A DNA stretch of 64,000 nt from Amycolatopsis taiwanensis DSM 45107 (GTDB taxonomy: Bacteria > Actinomycetota > Actinomycetes > Mycobacteriales > Pseudonocardiaceae). Location: positions 65,962-129,961 of the forward strand of contig NZ_JAFB01000010.1 in assembly GCF_000519205.1 (NCBI RefSeq). The letters run 5' to 3'. Each line of letters starts with the position of its first letter. Position 1 is the stretch's first letter. This document shows, piece after piece, positions 1-8,289 of the stretch. Position numbers and translations under genes: made by a program. The notes under the pieces were generated by a model. It searched no databases. It was given only the letters and a program-made list of their open reading frames with translations, and was not told the DNA's origin.

Positions 1-549
1 GGTCATGAACTGTTCGGTGATCTGTGTGGTGGTCGCGGTGTCGGCGGGTTCGAAGCGTTTGCGTCGCGCCTGCACGTGTTCGCGGGCGCGGTGCGCCATC
101 TGGCGCACCGCTGTCACGGATTTGTCGACGGCTGCGGCGATGTCGTGATAGTCGAAGCCGAACACTTCGCGTAGCACGAACACCGCACGCTCGTTGGGGG
201 TGAGTGTTTCGAGCAGCACGAGCATGGCCATCGACACCGACTCGGCGAGCACCACATCGGCCGACGCGTCGTGTTGGTCGAGCAGCAGCGGTTCGGGCAG
301 CCACGGGCCGATGTAGTCCTCGCGGCGGCGCGCGTTCGCGCGTACGGCGTTGAGGGCTTGGCGGGTGACCAGCCGTGCCAGATACGACTTGGTGTCCCGC
401 ACCGTCGCGAGGTCCACCTCGGCCCATCGCAGGTAGCTGTCCTGCAGCACGTCGTCGGATTCGGTCGCCGAGCCGAGTATTTCGTAGGCGATCGTGAACA
501 GCAGGGGCCGCAGCAGGGTGAACCGCTCGGCATGCTCGTCGGTGGTCAT
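1..549 (-). CDS. ECF sigma factor, SigJ/ECF41 type (3' end outside window)
   Basis: RNA polymerase sigma factor of the extracytoplasmic-function class, cut by the left window edge; 183 residues are visible from its ATG. Region 2 spans roughly residues 8-75 (FTIAYEILGSATESDD, then RWAEVDLATV). Region 4 spans about 115-160 (LTPNERAVFVLREVFGFDY, followed by the DIAAAVDKSVTAVRQ recognition helix). ECF41/SigJ proteins carry a SnoaL-like C-terminal extension that controls activity in place of a separate anti-sigma factor; here it would lie off the window. The ATG overlaps the stop of the upstream flavoprotein gene as ATGA, so the two are probably translationally coupled. ECF41 genes usually sit next to an oxidoreductase, epimerase or carboxymuconolactone decarboxylase target, which matches. 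Family call is firm, subgroup is inferred. Confidence 0.85.
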   Translation of the reverse strand, partial: MTTDEHAERFTLLRPLLFTIAYEILGSATESDDVLQDSYLRWAEVDLATVRDTKSYLARLVTRQALNAVRANARRREDYIGPWLPEPLLLDQHDASADVVLAESVSMAMLVLLETLTPNERAVFVLREVFGFDYHDIAAAVDKSVTAVRQMAHRAREHVQARRKRFEPADTATTTQITEQFMT

Positions 550-1733
550 GGGGACGTGATCACCTGTGAGGCGGAGGCCGGCTGCTCGGGACGCGGGCCG
601 CCTTTGGGCCAGATTAGGGAACCTGGTTTGCGGGCCTCGCGGCGGATCTTCCAGGTCGCGAGGTTGCAGGTGAGTTCCTTGACCGCGGCGCCAGCGCGGC
701 CGCCGAGGTAGAAGTTGACCGCGCGGTCGTCCTTGCGTGCGATTTGCCGGACGGCGTTGTGGCGGCCGAGGCTGACGCACGCTCCGGAGAAGGCCAGGGT
801 GATCGGCGCCGGTTCGGTGCCCGCGATGCGGTTCAGCACGGTGTCAGCGGCTTGTGCCCCGAGTGGCCCGGCTGCGTAGCAGCTCATGCGCAGCGGCTGG
901 CCCGATGGTGCGGCGGCGTCGCCGGCCGCGACGACGCGGTCGTCGTCGATGCTGGTCAGCGTCTCGTCGGTGAGTAGCCGGCCGAGTGTGTCGGTGCGCA
1001 ACCCGCTGGCCCGGGCCAGTTCCGGCACGCCGAAACCGGCCGTCCAGATGGTGAGCGCGCTCGGCCGCACCGCGCCACTGGCCAGGACGACCGCGTCGGG
1101 GTGAACCTCGGTGACCGGGTTGGCCTCGAGCACGGAGACTCCGTGCCGGGACAGCCACTTGGCGATGGCGCGGCGACCCGGTGCGCTGAAGGTCGGTGCC
1201 AGGGCTTGGCTACACACCAGGGTGACCGTACGTCCTTGTTCGGCCAGTTCGGCCGCCGTCTCGATACCGGTCAATCCGCCACCGACCACAGTGACCGGAG
1301 CATCGCGAGGCAGCTCGTCGAGTTTGGCGCGCAGCCGCTGCGCGAACTCGAACTCAGCGACGGAGAAAGCGAACTCGGCCGCTCCAGGCACCGCTGACGG
1401 TATCGCCCCGGTGCTGCCGACCGCGTAGATGACGTAGTCGAAGTCCAGCGAGCGACCCGAGGCGAGCTCCACGGTGCGGCCGGCGGTGTCGATACGTGTG
1501 GCACTGTCGACAACCAAGTTGACGCTCTCGCCGAGCAGCGTGCCGTAGTCCGCCGCGGCGTCGCTGGTACCCGCCACGAACTGGTGCAACCGGACTCGGT
1601 CGACAAACCTCGGACGAGGATTGACCAGCGTGATGTCCATGCCCGGCCGCGCCCGCAGCCGATTCGCCGCGACCGACCCGGCATAACCACCGCCGATCAC
1701 CACAACCTTGTTGAGTGTGCTGTGCTCAGTCAT
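546..1733 (-). CDS. FAD-dependent pyridine-nucleotide oxidoreductase (NDH-2-like)
   Basis: A 395-residue flavoprotein of the NDH-2/pyridine nucleotide-disulfide reductase superfamily. The N-terminal Rossmann motif VVVIGGGYAGSVAANRL binds FAD, a second one, VTVVGGGLTGIETAAEL, binds NAD(P)H, and GDAAAPSGQPLR near the C-terminus is the second FAD contact. There is no CxxxxC redox disulfide, so it is not a disulfide reductase. The chosen ATG (MTEHSTLNK) places the FAD motif close to the N-terminus; an upstream in-frame start would add 18 unlikely Arg/Gly-rich residues. It overlaps the SigJ-type sigma gene by 4 bp and is the probable target of that sigma factor. The physiological electron acceptor is unknown. 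Confidence 0.85.
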   Translation of the reverse strand: MTEHSTLNKVVVIGGGYAGSVAANRLRARPGMDITLVNPRPRFVDRVRLHQFVAGTSDAAADYGTLLGESVNLVVDSATRIDTAGRTVELASGRSLDFDYVIYAVGSTGAIPSAVPGAAEFAFSVAEFEFAQRLRAKLDELPRDAPVTVVGGGLTGIETAAELAEQGRTVTLVCSQALAPTFSAPGRRAIAKWLSRHGVSVLEANPVTEVHPDAVVLASGAVRPSALTIWTAGFGVPELARASGLRTDTLGRLLTDETLTSIDDDRVVAAGDAAAPSGQPLRMSCYAAGPLGAQAADTVLNRIAGTEPAPITLAFSGACVSLGRHNAVRQIARKDDRAVNFYLGGRAGAAVKELTCNLATWKIRREARKPGSLIWPKGGPRPEQPASASQVITSP

Positions 1734-1741
1734 GCCCCCAA

Positions 1742-1783
1742 GACACCGCCGCCCGCCCAGGCGTGACATACCACGACGTGACA
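1742..1783 (-). promoter_or_regulatory. Candidate ECF41-type promoter, TGTCAC repeats
   Basis: Reading the minus strand, two TGTCAC hexamers occur at 1783-1778 and 1768-1763, 15 bp apart. The proximal one is followed after 17 nt by TGTC (1745-1742). Published ECF41 promoters have TGTCAC at -35 and CGTC at -10, so this is a near match with one -10 mismatch. Transcription would start almost at the ATG (1733), implying a leaderless mRNA. This would make the flavoprotein-sigma pair autoregulated. Confidence 0.4.
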
Positions 1784-1873
1784 CCCATCACCCGAAACCT
1801 TGAAGCAACGAAAGCACGCCACACTGACCCGGCAGCACCACTCCTCGACCGCTGCCGCCGTGCGTGCTGACCG

Positions 1874-2623
1874 TCATCGGCGGACTTCGATGAGGTGCCG
1901 GGTCGAGTGCGCGACGAATGCCCCGTCGGACCTGATTTGCGCGTCGAGACGGCGCAGCGTGTCCTGGTAGCGCTCGACGCTGAAGTCCGGTACCCACCAC
2001 ACGCATTTGCGCAGGATGTAGACGACTGCCCCGATGTCGAAGAACTCCATGCGGCACCGTGCTGTTTTCAGGTCGATGAGGGTGAGTCCGGCGGACTCGG
2101 CCTCATCGACCTCTCGGTGCGGGTCCCGCGTGGCGCGTTGTCGGGGCAGGGGGCCGAGGAAGTATTCGATCAGCTCGAAGGCCGAGGCCGGCCCGACATG
2201 CTGGGCCAGGTAGTGGCCGCCGTCGACGAGCACGCGGGCGATCTCCGGCCAGTCCGGCCGGACCGGGTGGCGGCTGGTCACCAGTTCGAACGATTCGGCC
2301 GGGAACGGCAGCGGTTCCCCCGCGCGGGTCTGGACGACCTCGACCCCGCGCGGTCCGAGCAGATCTCTCGCGCGGGCGACGTTCGGCGCCCAGCTCTCCG
2401 TCACGCACATCCGCTTCGGCAGCACCGGCAGTTCAGCGAGGACCTCGCCACCACCGGTGTCGATGTCCAGCGCCGAGGCAACCTCCGGAAGCCGCTGCGA
2501 CAACAGCCGCGCGTAACCCCACGGCGGCCGTTCCTCGGTCGCCCGGCCCCGCAACCACTCAAACCCCCAACCGGAGACGTCGACGGCCTGAGCCTCGGCA
2601 ACCAACTCCTCGAACGTGCGCAT
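1874..2623 (-). CDS. SAM-dependent methyltransferase-like protein
   Basis: About 249 residues with a class I SAM methyltransferase fold. Motif I is the DIDTGGGEVLAELP stretch near residue 50, the acidic motif II lies near VCVTESWAPNV, and the substrate-side segment FPAESFELVTSRHPVRPDW follows the usual F-x-D-x-x-F-D pattern in degenerate form. The sequence opens MRTFEELVAEAQAV and then RATEERPPWGY, a pattern typical of small actinobacterial methyltransferases acting on unknown small molecules. I chose the ATG before RTFEELV; ATG at 2641 would add six residues. It stands alone between two intergenic gaps and faces no obvious partner, so no substrate can be proposed. Confidence 0.75.
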   Translation of the reverse strand: MRTFEELVAEAQAVDVSGWGFEWLRGRATEERPPWGYARLLSQRLPEVASALDIDTGGGEVLAELPVLPKRMCVTESWAPNVARARDLLGPRGVEVVQTRAGEPLPFPAESFELVTSRHPVRPDWPEIARVLVDGGHYLAQHVGPASAFELIEYFLGPLPRQRATRDPHREVDEAESAGLTLIDLKTARCRMEFFDIGAVVYILRKCVWWVPDFSVERYQDTLRRLDAQIRSDGAFVAHSTRHLIEVRR

Positions 2624-2778
2624 GCCACCATGATCACTCATAAGGAACAACCGGCAGACAGGGCGTGCCGTTCACCGCGGTTCCCTTGGTGCCCCGGACT
2701 TCTCGTACCGTCGGACCTGCCCGGCCACCCACCCGGTCGGGCGGATCCGCACCTCTGTGCCGGTCGGGTCCGGCGGAT

Positions 2779-3252
2779 TCACCGGGTGCCGAACCAACTG
2801 GCCTGCGCGGCTTGGAGTCCGGCGGCGGGCTGCCAGTCCGTGATGGGCTGGGAGAACTCCCACTGATAGCCGAAGGGGTCGATGCACTCGAACACGCGGT
2901 CGCCCCAGGCCTCGTCCATCGGTTCGGAAGTGATCGTGCACCCGGCGCTCCGGCAGTACTCGTAGCTCACGGCGAGGTCGTCCACGCCCAGACCGATCGC
3001 CACCCCGAGTCCACGCGGACCGGTCTGGGTCTGCCGCTCCCGCTCGCTGTCGGGGAAGGGCATGCCCACCAGGGCATCGACGATCAGCTGTACCTCGCCT
3101 CGCCGGAGGATCGTCATCACCGGTTGGCCGTCGGGGTTCGGCACGCTGCCGACCTCGTCGAACCCGAACCCTCGGTAGAACCGCGCAGCGGCTTCCACGT
3201 CGCCGACCCGCAGACCCACTCGAAACGATGCCGCGACCACTCGAACCTCCAT
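2779..3252 (-). CDS. VOC-family (glyoxalase/dioxygenase fold) protein
   Basis: 157 residues forming the paired beta-alpha-beta-beta-beta modules of the vicinal oxygen chelate superfamily: SFRVGLRVGDVEAAARFYRG at the N-terminus and GLGVDDLAVSYEYCRSAG in the second module, ending in FECIDPFGYQWEFSQP. Members include glyoxalases, fosfomycin or bleomycin resistance proteins and extradiol dioxygenases; which of these applies cannot be told. The ATG at 3252 (MEVRVVAASF) is preferred over an earlier in-frame start that would run into the operator. The gene is divergent from a TetR regulator and shares its control region, so it is the likely regulated target. Confidence 0.8.
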   Translation of the reverse strand: MEVRVVAASFRVGLRVGDVEAAARFYRGFGFDEVGSVPNPDGQPVMTILRRGEVQLIVDALVGMPFPDSERERQTQTGPRGLGVAIGLGVDDLAVSYEYCRSAGCTITSEPMDEAWGDRVFECIDPFGYQWEFSQPITDWQPAAGLQAAQASWFGTR

Positions 3253-3256
3253 TTGG

Positions 3257-3296
3257 GTACACCATACGCAAACTCTCTGCGTACGGTACACGCAAA
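3257..3296. promoter_or_regulatory. Operator between divergent VOC and TetR genes
   Basis: Inverted repeat ACCATACGCA (3261-3270) and TGCGTACGGT (3278-3287) with one mismatch and a 7 nt spacer. The same sequence also reads as two direct copies of a 16-mer, GTACACCATACGCAAA (3257-3272) and GTACGGTACACGCAAA (3281-3296), 12 of 16 identical and 24 bp apart. This is the expected size and place for a TetR-family operator controlling both genes. Confidence 0.65.
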
Positions 3297-3311
3297 TGAG
3301 GGAGGTCGTCG

Positions 3312-4067
3312 ATGGCCACGTCTGCCGGCGCCGGTGACCCGGTGCGCACGCTGGAGTTGCTGTGGGAGGTGCGGCAGCGCTCCGGCCTCGGCCGGAAACC
3401 CGAGCTCAGCCTCGACCAGGTCGTCTCGGCCGCGATCGAACTCGCCGATACCGACGGGCTGGACAGCCTGTCGATGCGGCGTGTCGCCGATCGGCTCGGC
3501 GTCGGCACGATGTCGCTGTACCGGTACGTGCCCGGCAAGGCCGAGATGTTCGACATCATGGTCGACCGGGTCAGCGCCGAGATCCGCTACCACCACGAAG
3601 ACGGTGACGGCTGGCGTTCTCGTCTGGAGCGGGTCGCCCGCGCCAACCGGGCGTTGTTCGAACGCCACCCCTGGCTGTTGACCCTGTTCCCGAGACGACC
3701 ACCCTTGGGACCGGGCGTGATCGCCAAGTACAACGCCGAACTGCGTGCCGTCGACGGGATCGGACTGACCGACGTCGAAATGGACTCGGTGTTGACCCTC
3801 GTCCTGGAGTACGTCCGCGGCGCCACCGCGAACCTCATCGAGTGGAAGAAATTCTCCGCCCGTACCGAACAAAGCGATGACCAGTGGTGGGCCACCCTCG
3901 CTCCCCACCTGGACCGGCTACTCGACCACGAGCGATACGCCTTGGCGGTTCGCGTCGGCACCGCCGCGACCACCCACTACAACGGCGTCCACGACGCCGA
4001 GCACGCCTTCGAATTCGGCCTTCAGCGCGTCATCGACGGCATCGAATCATTCGTGAACAGCAAATAG
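3312..4067 (+). CDS. TetR/AcrR-family transcriptional regulator with TetR_C domain
   Basis: 251 residues. The DNA-binding helix-turn-helix lies at about residues 36-80 (LSLDQVVSAAIELADTDG, then MRRVADRLGVGTMSLYRYV). The remainder is the ligand-binding helical domain of the TetR_C type, seen in regulators with an N-terminal extension before the HTH. A good GGAGG lies 8 nt upstream of the ATG. It is divergent from the VOC gene with a palindromic operator in the 59 bp between them, so autorepression and repression of the VOC gene are likely. The ligand is unknown. Confidence 0.88.
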   Translation: MATSAGAGDPVRTLELLWEVRQRSGLGRKPELSLDQVVSAAIELADTDGLDSLSMRRVADRLGVGTMSLYRYVPGKAEMFDIMVDRVSAEIRYHHEDGDGWRSRLERVARANRALFERHPWLLTLFPRRPPLGPGVIAKYNAELRAVDGIGLTDVEMDSVLTLVLEYVRGATANLIEWKKFSARTEQSDDQWWATLAPHLDRLLDHERYALAVRVGTAATTHYNGVHDAEHAFEFGLQRVIDGIESFVNSK

Positions 4068-4099
4068 CCGCGTTCGGCGGACGGCCGACCTGCTGATCG

Positions 4100-4903
4100 T
4101 CAGGTGAGTAGCCGGCGTAGGGCGGTCGGCGTGTGGCCCAGGTGCTCCCGCATGGTCCGGCACAGGTGTGCGTGGTCGGCGAAGCCGAGGTCGGCAGCGA
4201 GGATCGCGAGGTTGGGTTCGCCGGCTTCCAGTCGATCGAGTGCGCGGGCCACCCGGACCCGGTTGCGGTAACGGGTCAGTGACACCCCGAGTACGCGGGT
4301 GAACGCCCGGCTCAGCCGGTACGGCGAGACGTCCAGGACAGCGGCGAGCGGGATCAGGCCGGCCGCGGCGGGATGACCGTCGCTGATCATGCCCCGGGCG
4401 GCGGCCACCAGCGTCCGGTCGCGGGCGGCCGGCGGGGCGCCATCCGGGGCGGTTGTCGCGACGACCTGCCGAACGATCCGGACGACCAGACCAACCAGTC
4501 GCTCGGCACCGGCGTAGTCGATGTCGTCGGTGGTGGCGGCGAGGAGTCGCCGGTGGGCGAGGTCGAGCCGCCCGTCAACGTACAGCGCCGAGCCGGTCAG
4601 CTGTGGAGAGTCGCCCGCCAGGGTGCGCCAGAGCGCAGGTGTCAGGCTGATGGAGGTGCACACGTCACCGCCGGTGGGATGGGCGAAGTGTTCCTCCTCT
4701 GCGGGCATCCCGAGGTAGCCGACGGTGTCGTCGATGTCGGTGCTTACCCCGCGAACGCGCCTGCGGAATCCGCCTCGACGCACGAGCACGACCCGTACGT
4801 CCTCGCGCGGCCCCTCCGCGGACCAGTTCCGGTGATCGTCTCGGCAGTTCACCGCCGTGACCGCGAAGTCCGGGCGGGTGGCGACATCGACAAAGGAGAG
4901 CAC
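4100..4903 (-). CDS. AraC-family transcriptional regulator
   Basis: 267 residues. The C-terminal third has the two helix-turn-helix motifs of AraC/XylS proteins: LIPLAAVLDVSPYRLSRAF, then LTRYRNRVRVARALDRL and LAADLGFADHAHLCRTMRE, ending HLGHTPTALRRLL. The N-terminal part is a cupin-like sensing domain (VRVVLVRRGGFRRRVRG). The GTG start at 4903 has only a weak ribosome site. It is divergent from a VOC protein and an SRPBCC protein, which are its probable regulon. Confidence 0.85.
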   Translation of the reverse strand: MLSFVDVATRPDFAVTAVNCRDDHRNWSAEGPREDVRVVLVRRGGFRRRVRGVSTDIDDTVGYLGMPAEEEHFAHPTGGDVCTSISLTPALWRTLAGDSPQLTGSALYVDGRLDLAHRRLLAATTDDIDYAGAERLVGLVVRIVRQVVATTAPDGAPPAARDRTLVAAARGMISDGHPAAAGLIPLAAVLDVSPYRLSRAFTRVLGVSLTRYRNRVRVARALDRLEAGEPNLAILAADLGFADHAHLCRTMREHLGHTPTALRRLLT

Positions 4904-4927
4904 CCTTTGACGCTATGTGGGGGGTGT

Positions 4928-4957
4928 GACAGTCCCGCAAGAATCTTCAAGACTGTC
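4928..4957. promoter_or_regulatory. Inverted repeat in the AraC/VOC intergenic region
   Basis: GACAGTC (4928-4934) and GACTGTC (4951-4957) form a 7 bp inverted repeat with a 16 nt spacer containing CGCAAGAATCTTCAA. It sits in the 104 bp between the divergent AraC gene and the VOC gene, where an AraC binding site is expected. AraC sites are more often direct repeats, so the assignment is tentative. Confidence 0.35.
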
Positions 4958-5007
4958 GCCGGTGGTCAGGGGCAGGCTGTGTGCACCGAACCAAAGGAGT
5001 CAACCCC

Positions 5008-5370
5008 ATGTCCGCACTGGCCCAACTCGCCACGGTCGTCATCGACTGCGCTGCTCCCGGCCCGCTCGCCGAGTTCTACCGCACGGTCACCGGTTGGGAG
5101 GTGACCTACCGCGATGTGGACTGTGTCCACCTGGGCGACGGCGGCGGCGTCCAACTTGGTTTCCAGCGTGTTGCCGGTTACCAGCCGCCGAACTGGCCGA
5201 GCCCGGCGAAGCAGGCACATCTGGACTTCACCGTCGCCGACGTCGACCAAGCGGTCAAGCAACTGCTTGCGATCGGCGCCACCAGGCCCGAGTACCAGCC
5301 CGGCGGTGAGCAGTGGGTGGTGCTGGCCGACCCCGAGGGACATCTGTTGTGCCTGGCTGCGGGCGACTGA
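5008..5370 (+). CDS. VOC-family protein
   Basis: 120 residues with the glyoxalase/bleomycin-resistance fold: LATVVIDCAAPGPLAEFYRT at the N-terminus, HLDFTVADVDQAVKQLLAIG in the middle and WVVLADPEGHLLCLA at the end, the pattern of small single-chain actinobacterial VOC proteins. The ATG at 5008 is preceded by AAAGGAG at good spacing; an upstream start would add nine residues. It is the first gene after the divergent AraC regulator and is followed 48 bp later by an SRPBCC gene in the same direction. Function beyond the fold is unknown. Confidence 0.82.
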   Translation: MSALAQLATVVIDCAAPGPLAEFYRTVTGWEVTYRDVDCVHLGDGGGVQLGFQRVAGYQPPNWPSPAKQAHLDFTVADVDQAVKQLLAIGATRPEYQPGGEQWVVLADPEGHLLCLAAGD

Positions 5371-5418
5371 CCGGCTGCCCGTTCTCGTCCGGCCCCACCT
5401 CGAGCAAAGGCAGGAGAA

Positions 5419-5886
5419 ATGGCCTCAATCAGCAAAGAAGTCCTGATCAAGTCCAGCGCGGAGGACGTGTGGGAGGTGATCGGAGACTTCAGCGCGGGAC
5501 CATCACGCATGGCGCCGGGCTTCGTCGTGGACACCCGCGCCGACGCCGACACCCGGGTCGTCACCTTCGCCGACGGCACGGTGGTCCGGGAGCAGTTGGT
5601 CTCCATGGACCACGACACCCGCCGGATCGCCTACGCGGTCGTCGGTGGCAGCCTTCGACCAGACCACGACAACGCCTCTATGCAGGTCATCGCCGACGGC
5701 GAGCAGTGCTGCCGACTGGTGTGGATACACGATGTGCTTCCTGACGACCTTGCCAAATCCCTTGACGCTGCCATGACACAGGGCCTGACAGTCATCAAAC
5801 AGACTCTCGAGGATTTCCACGATCCACGATCCACGACCCGCATCGCGGCGGGTGCCATGACCTCGCCAGCTTCCCGCGATACCTGA
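5419..5886 (+). CDS. SRPBCC (polyketide cyclase/START-like) protein
   Basis: 155 residues, typical length for the SRPBCC superfamily of hydrophobic-ligand pockets. Visible features are SISKEVLIKSSAEDVWEVIG at the start, the central REQLVSMDHDTRRIAYAVVGG strand-rich part, and the long C-terminal helix MTQGLTVIKQTLEDFHD that closes the pocket. AGGCAGGAG precedes the ATG. It follows the VOC gene in the same direction and is probably cotranscribed under the AraC regulator. Ligand or catalytic role cannot be assigned. Confidence 0.8.
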   Translation: MASISKEVLIKSSAEDVWEVIGDFSAGPSRMAPGFVVDTRADADTRVVTFADGTVVREQLVSMDHDTRRIAYAVVGGSLRPDHDNASMQVIADGEQCCRLVWIHDVLPDDLAKSLDAAMTQGLTVIKQTLEDFHDPRSTTRIAAGAMTSPASRDT

Positions 5887-5950
5887 CCAGATGGTCATTG
5901 TTGTGGTTGTCCGCACACGAAAACGGCCAGGCGGAACCTACGACAAATGG

Positions 5951-7147
5951 TCAGTTACCCGGCCGTCCGGCGCCCACATAATCGTCGCCGGACACGTGAT
6001 AGGTGGCGATCTGCACCGCCATGCCCTCGGTCGGAGCGTTGATCATCATGCCGTTTCCGAGATAGAGCCCGACGTGATGGATCCGGGTGGCCGGATTGCC
6101 GTAGAAGACCAGGTCGCCCATTTTCGGCTGTTCGCCGTTCGGTACCACGGGTATCGACCGGAACTGCGAGTCGGCGGTGCGCTGGAGACCGACGCCCGCG
6201 CTGTCGTAGGCGGCCTTGGTCAGGCCCGAGCAGTCGAATCCGGCCGCGCCCGTGTCGGGGCCGTTGCCGCCCCACACGTAGGGCAGGCCTATCTGGTCGA
6301 GGGCGAACCGGATCGCACGCACCGCGGGCTTGCCCGCGGTGTCCGGTGCCAGCGAGAGCGTGGCGTAGAGCTGTGCGTTGCCGAGAACCTGTTGGCGGAA
6401 CAGGGCGGAGCCGCGGTAGTTCGCGATCGCCTGCCACCAGCCCTGCCCGCCCTGCAGGTCGGTGCGGCCGGTGCAGAGGACGCGCCCGGCCGCGATCGAG
6501 GCGTCGTCGATGTCCTGGATGTTCCCGGTCTCCCCGGCGCGCTTGAACTCCTGTTGGGTCAGCTGCATCGGCCCGCTCCGCTGCTCGGTTGCGGCCTCAC
6601 CGGCCGCGCCCTGCAACGGGATGGCGCCCAGCGGCCGGTTCACCACGCCGTTGTCGTCGAGCTGACCGCCGCCATGCCGCCCGTGGTCGGAGCTCGCCTT
6701 GCCGATACCGGCCAGGGTGACCCACGACAGGTGACAGTCCGGCTGCTCGTGCCGCAGGGTCAACTCGCCGTTGGCGTAACCGACGAGCGCCCGTTCGGGG
6801 ATGTCCAGCGGGCCGGCCAGCCCGGCCGCCCATTGCTCCAACGCCGTCTTGCCCTGCTGCTGCTCCGGTGCCTGCGCCTGGACGGGAGCGCTGGCTTCCA
6901 GCACGGATGGGCCGGCGCCGGTCGCGTTGCCGCCCGGGCCCGGGGAGGCCGGGCTGGCCGGCCCGGCCAGCGGCACCGGATCCGGCCGCATGAACAGCCA
7001 GCCGCAGGTCAGCAGCGCGGCGATGATGACCAGCGCGATCAGCCCTCGCCCGCCGGCCCCCCGCCAGCGATCCTGCCGGGCCCGCGCGCGTGGCGGGCGA
7101 TCATCGTGCTGCCTTCGGCGGAGAAAGCCCCAGAACCGAGTGGTCAC
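5951..7147 (-). CDS. Membrane-anchored NlpC/P60 endopeptidase with a degenerate lytic-transglycosylase domain
   Basis: 398 residues. A basic N-terminus is followed by one membrane segment (about 35-53, GLIALVIIAALLTCGWLFM), a Pro/Ala/Gln-rich linker, an SLT-like domain (about 116-260) and a C-terminal NlpC/P60 (C40) domain from about 275. The peptidase active site is intact: Cys306 in FDCSGL and His357/358 in RIHHVGLYLG. Such enzymes cut peptidoglycan stem peptides outside the membrane. In the SLT-like part the motif reads GIGKASSDHG where active enzymes have Glu before Ser, so Ser152 replaces the catalytic Glu and glycan cleavage is doubtful. GTG start at 7147. It is divergent from birA. Confidence 0.85.
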   Translation of the reverse strand: MTTRFWGFLRRRQHDDRPPRARARQDRWRGAGGRGLIALVIIAALLTCGWLFMRPDPVPLAGPASPASPGPGGNATGAGPSVLEASAPVQAQAPEQQQGKTALEQWAAGLAGPLDIPERALVGYANGELTLRHEQPDCHLSWVTLAGIGKASSDHGRHGGGQLDDNGVVNRPLGAIPLQGAAGEAATEQRSGPMQLTQQEFKRAGETGNIQDIDDASIAAGRVLCTGRTDLQGGQGWWQAIANYRGSALFRQQVLGNAQLYATLSLAPDTAGKPAVRAIRFALDQIGLPYVWGGNGPDTGAAGFDCSGLTKAAYDSAGVGLQRTADSQFRSIPVVPNGEQPKMGDLVFYGNPATRIHHVGLYLGNGMMINAPTEGMAVQIATYHVSGDDYVGAGRPGN

Positions 7148-7326
7148 TCGTCAACTCTAGAGGGTTATTCACAACGCGAGATAGCACGCTTGGTGACACG
7201 GCACAGCAGCCGGCGATCGAGGTCACGGCCTGGCTACCCGAACACGTTCGAATAAAAGCAGGAGAAGACGGGTGGTTTGGCCGCACACGGGGCGAAGATC
7301 CGGCTCGCGGGCCGTAGGGTGCCGTT

Positions 7327-8136
7327 ATGGCCGAGATGGACGTCGCGCGGCTTCGGGCGGAGCTCGTTCCCCCGTTCCACGCTCTGGATGTCGTGCGTAG
7401 CACGGGTTCCACCAATGCTGACCTGCGAAAGGCCGCCGACGAAGGCGCCGCCGACCGGACCGTGCTGATCGCGGAGGAGCAGACGGCCGGGGTGGGCAGA
7501 CGGGCCCGGTCGTGGAGTTCGCCCGCCGGGAGCGGTATCTACCTCAGCGTGCTCCTCCGGCCGCACGAGGTCCCGTTCGCCGAGTACGGGTCCCTGGCCG
7601 TCGTGGCCGGGCTCGCGGTCACCGACCTGACCGCCGAACTGGGGGTCGACGCGGTCATGAAATGGCCGAACGACGTGCTCGCGGGGGAGGACCGCGCGAA
7701 ATGCGCGGGCATTCTCGCCGAGGCCGTCGCCGGTGACGAAGGCGCGGTGGTGCTGGGCATAGGGCTCAACGTGCTGCCCGTCAACGGCCGGATCCCGCCG
7801 AACCCGGCCGGGCTGTTGCCGACATCGCTGGCGGAGACCGGGGCGCGGACCACCGACCGGACCGAGATCGCGCTGATCCTGCTGTCCGCGTTCGCCGGCC
7901 GGGAGAGCCGGTGGCGCGCGGCCTGCGGGGATCTGGCGCGCGCCGGGCTGCTCGACGAATACCGCGAACGCTGCGAAACCCTGGGCCAGCAGGTGCGGGT
8001 CATGTTGCCGGGCGGGGACGCGTTGATCGGCACCGCGCAGGACGTCGATTCCACGGGGCAGTTGACGGTCCTCGGCGAGGATGGCCGCAGGCGCACCGTG
8101 TTCGCCGGCGATGTCGTGCACCTGCGGATGGCATAA
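7327..8136 (+). CDS. birA: Biotin--[acetyl-CoA-carboxylase] ligase (BirA, group I)
   Basis: 269 residues. It activates biotin with ATP and attaches it to the carrier lysine of acyl-CoA carboxylases. Family motifs are STGSTNADL near the N-terminus, the biotinyl-AMP loop AGVGRRARSWSSPAGSG (GRGRRG-type), KWPNDVL, and the C-terminal SH3-like part ending VFAGDVVHLRM. There is no N-terminal winged helix, so it is the non-repressor type. In M. tuberculosis birA (Rv3279c) is next to the PH-domain gene Rv3278c, as here. Confidence 0.95.
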   Translation: MAEMDVARLRAELVPPFHALDVVRSTGSTNADLRKAADEGAADRTVLIAEEQTAGVGRRARSWSSPAGSGIYLSVLLRPHEVPFAEYGSLAVVAGLAVTDLTAELGVDAVMKWPNDVLAGEDRAKCAGILAEAVAGDEGAVVLGIGLNVLPVNGRIPPNPAGLLPTSLAETGARTTDRTEIALILLSAFAGRESRWRAACGDLARAGLLDEYRERCETLGQQVRVMLPGGDALIGTAQDVDSTGQLTVLGEDGRRRTVFAGDVVHLRMA

Positions 8137-8289
8137 GCGGGTGTGGCATCCCGGTGAAGTCGCGGCGCTCAGACGCGGTCGCGCGCCAACTTGCGGAGGA
8201 GCTGGCAATGCGCGGAATTCCCCCGATAGCGGCCCGGTCGCTGTGTGATCGTGGTCTGCCGAGTCAGCGGTTGACGGTACGGTAACGCC

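Noticed and set aside
5891..7255. 454-codon plus-strand frame opposite the NlpC/P60 gene
   Set aside because: It is antisense to a gene with clear catalytic motifs and shows only Arg/Gly/Ala-rich sequence; a high-GC artefact.
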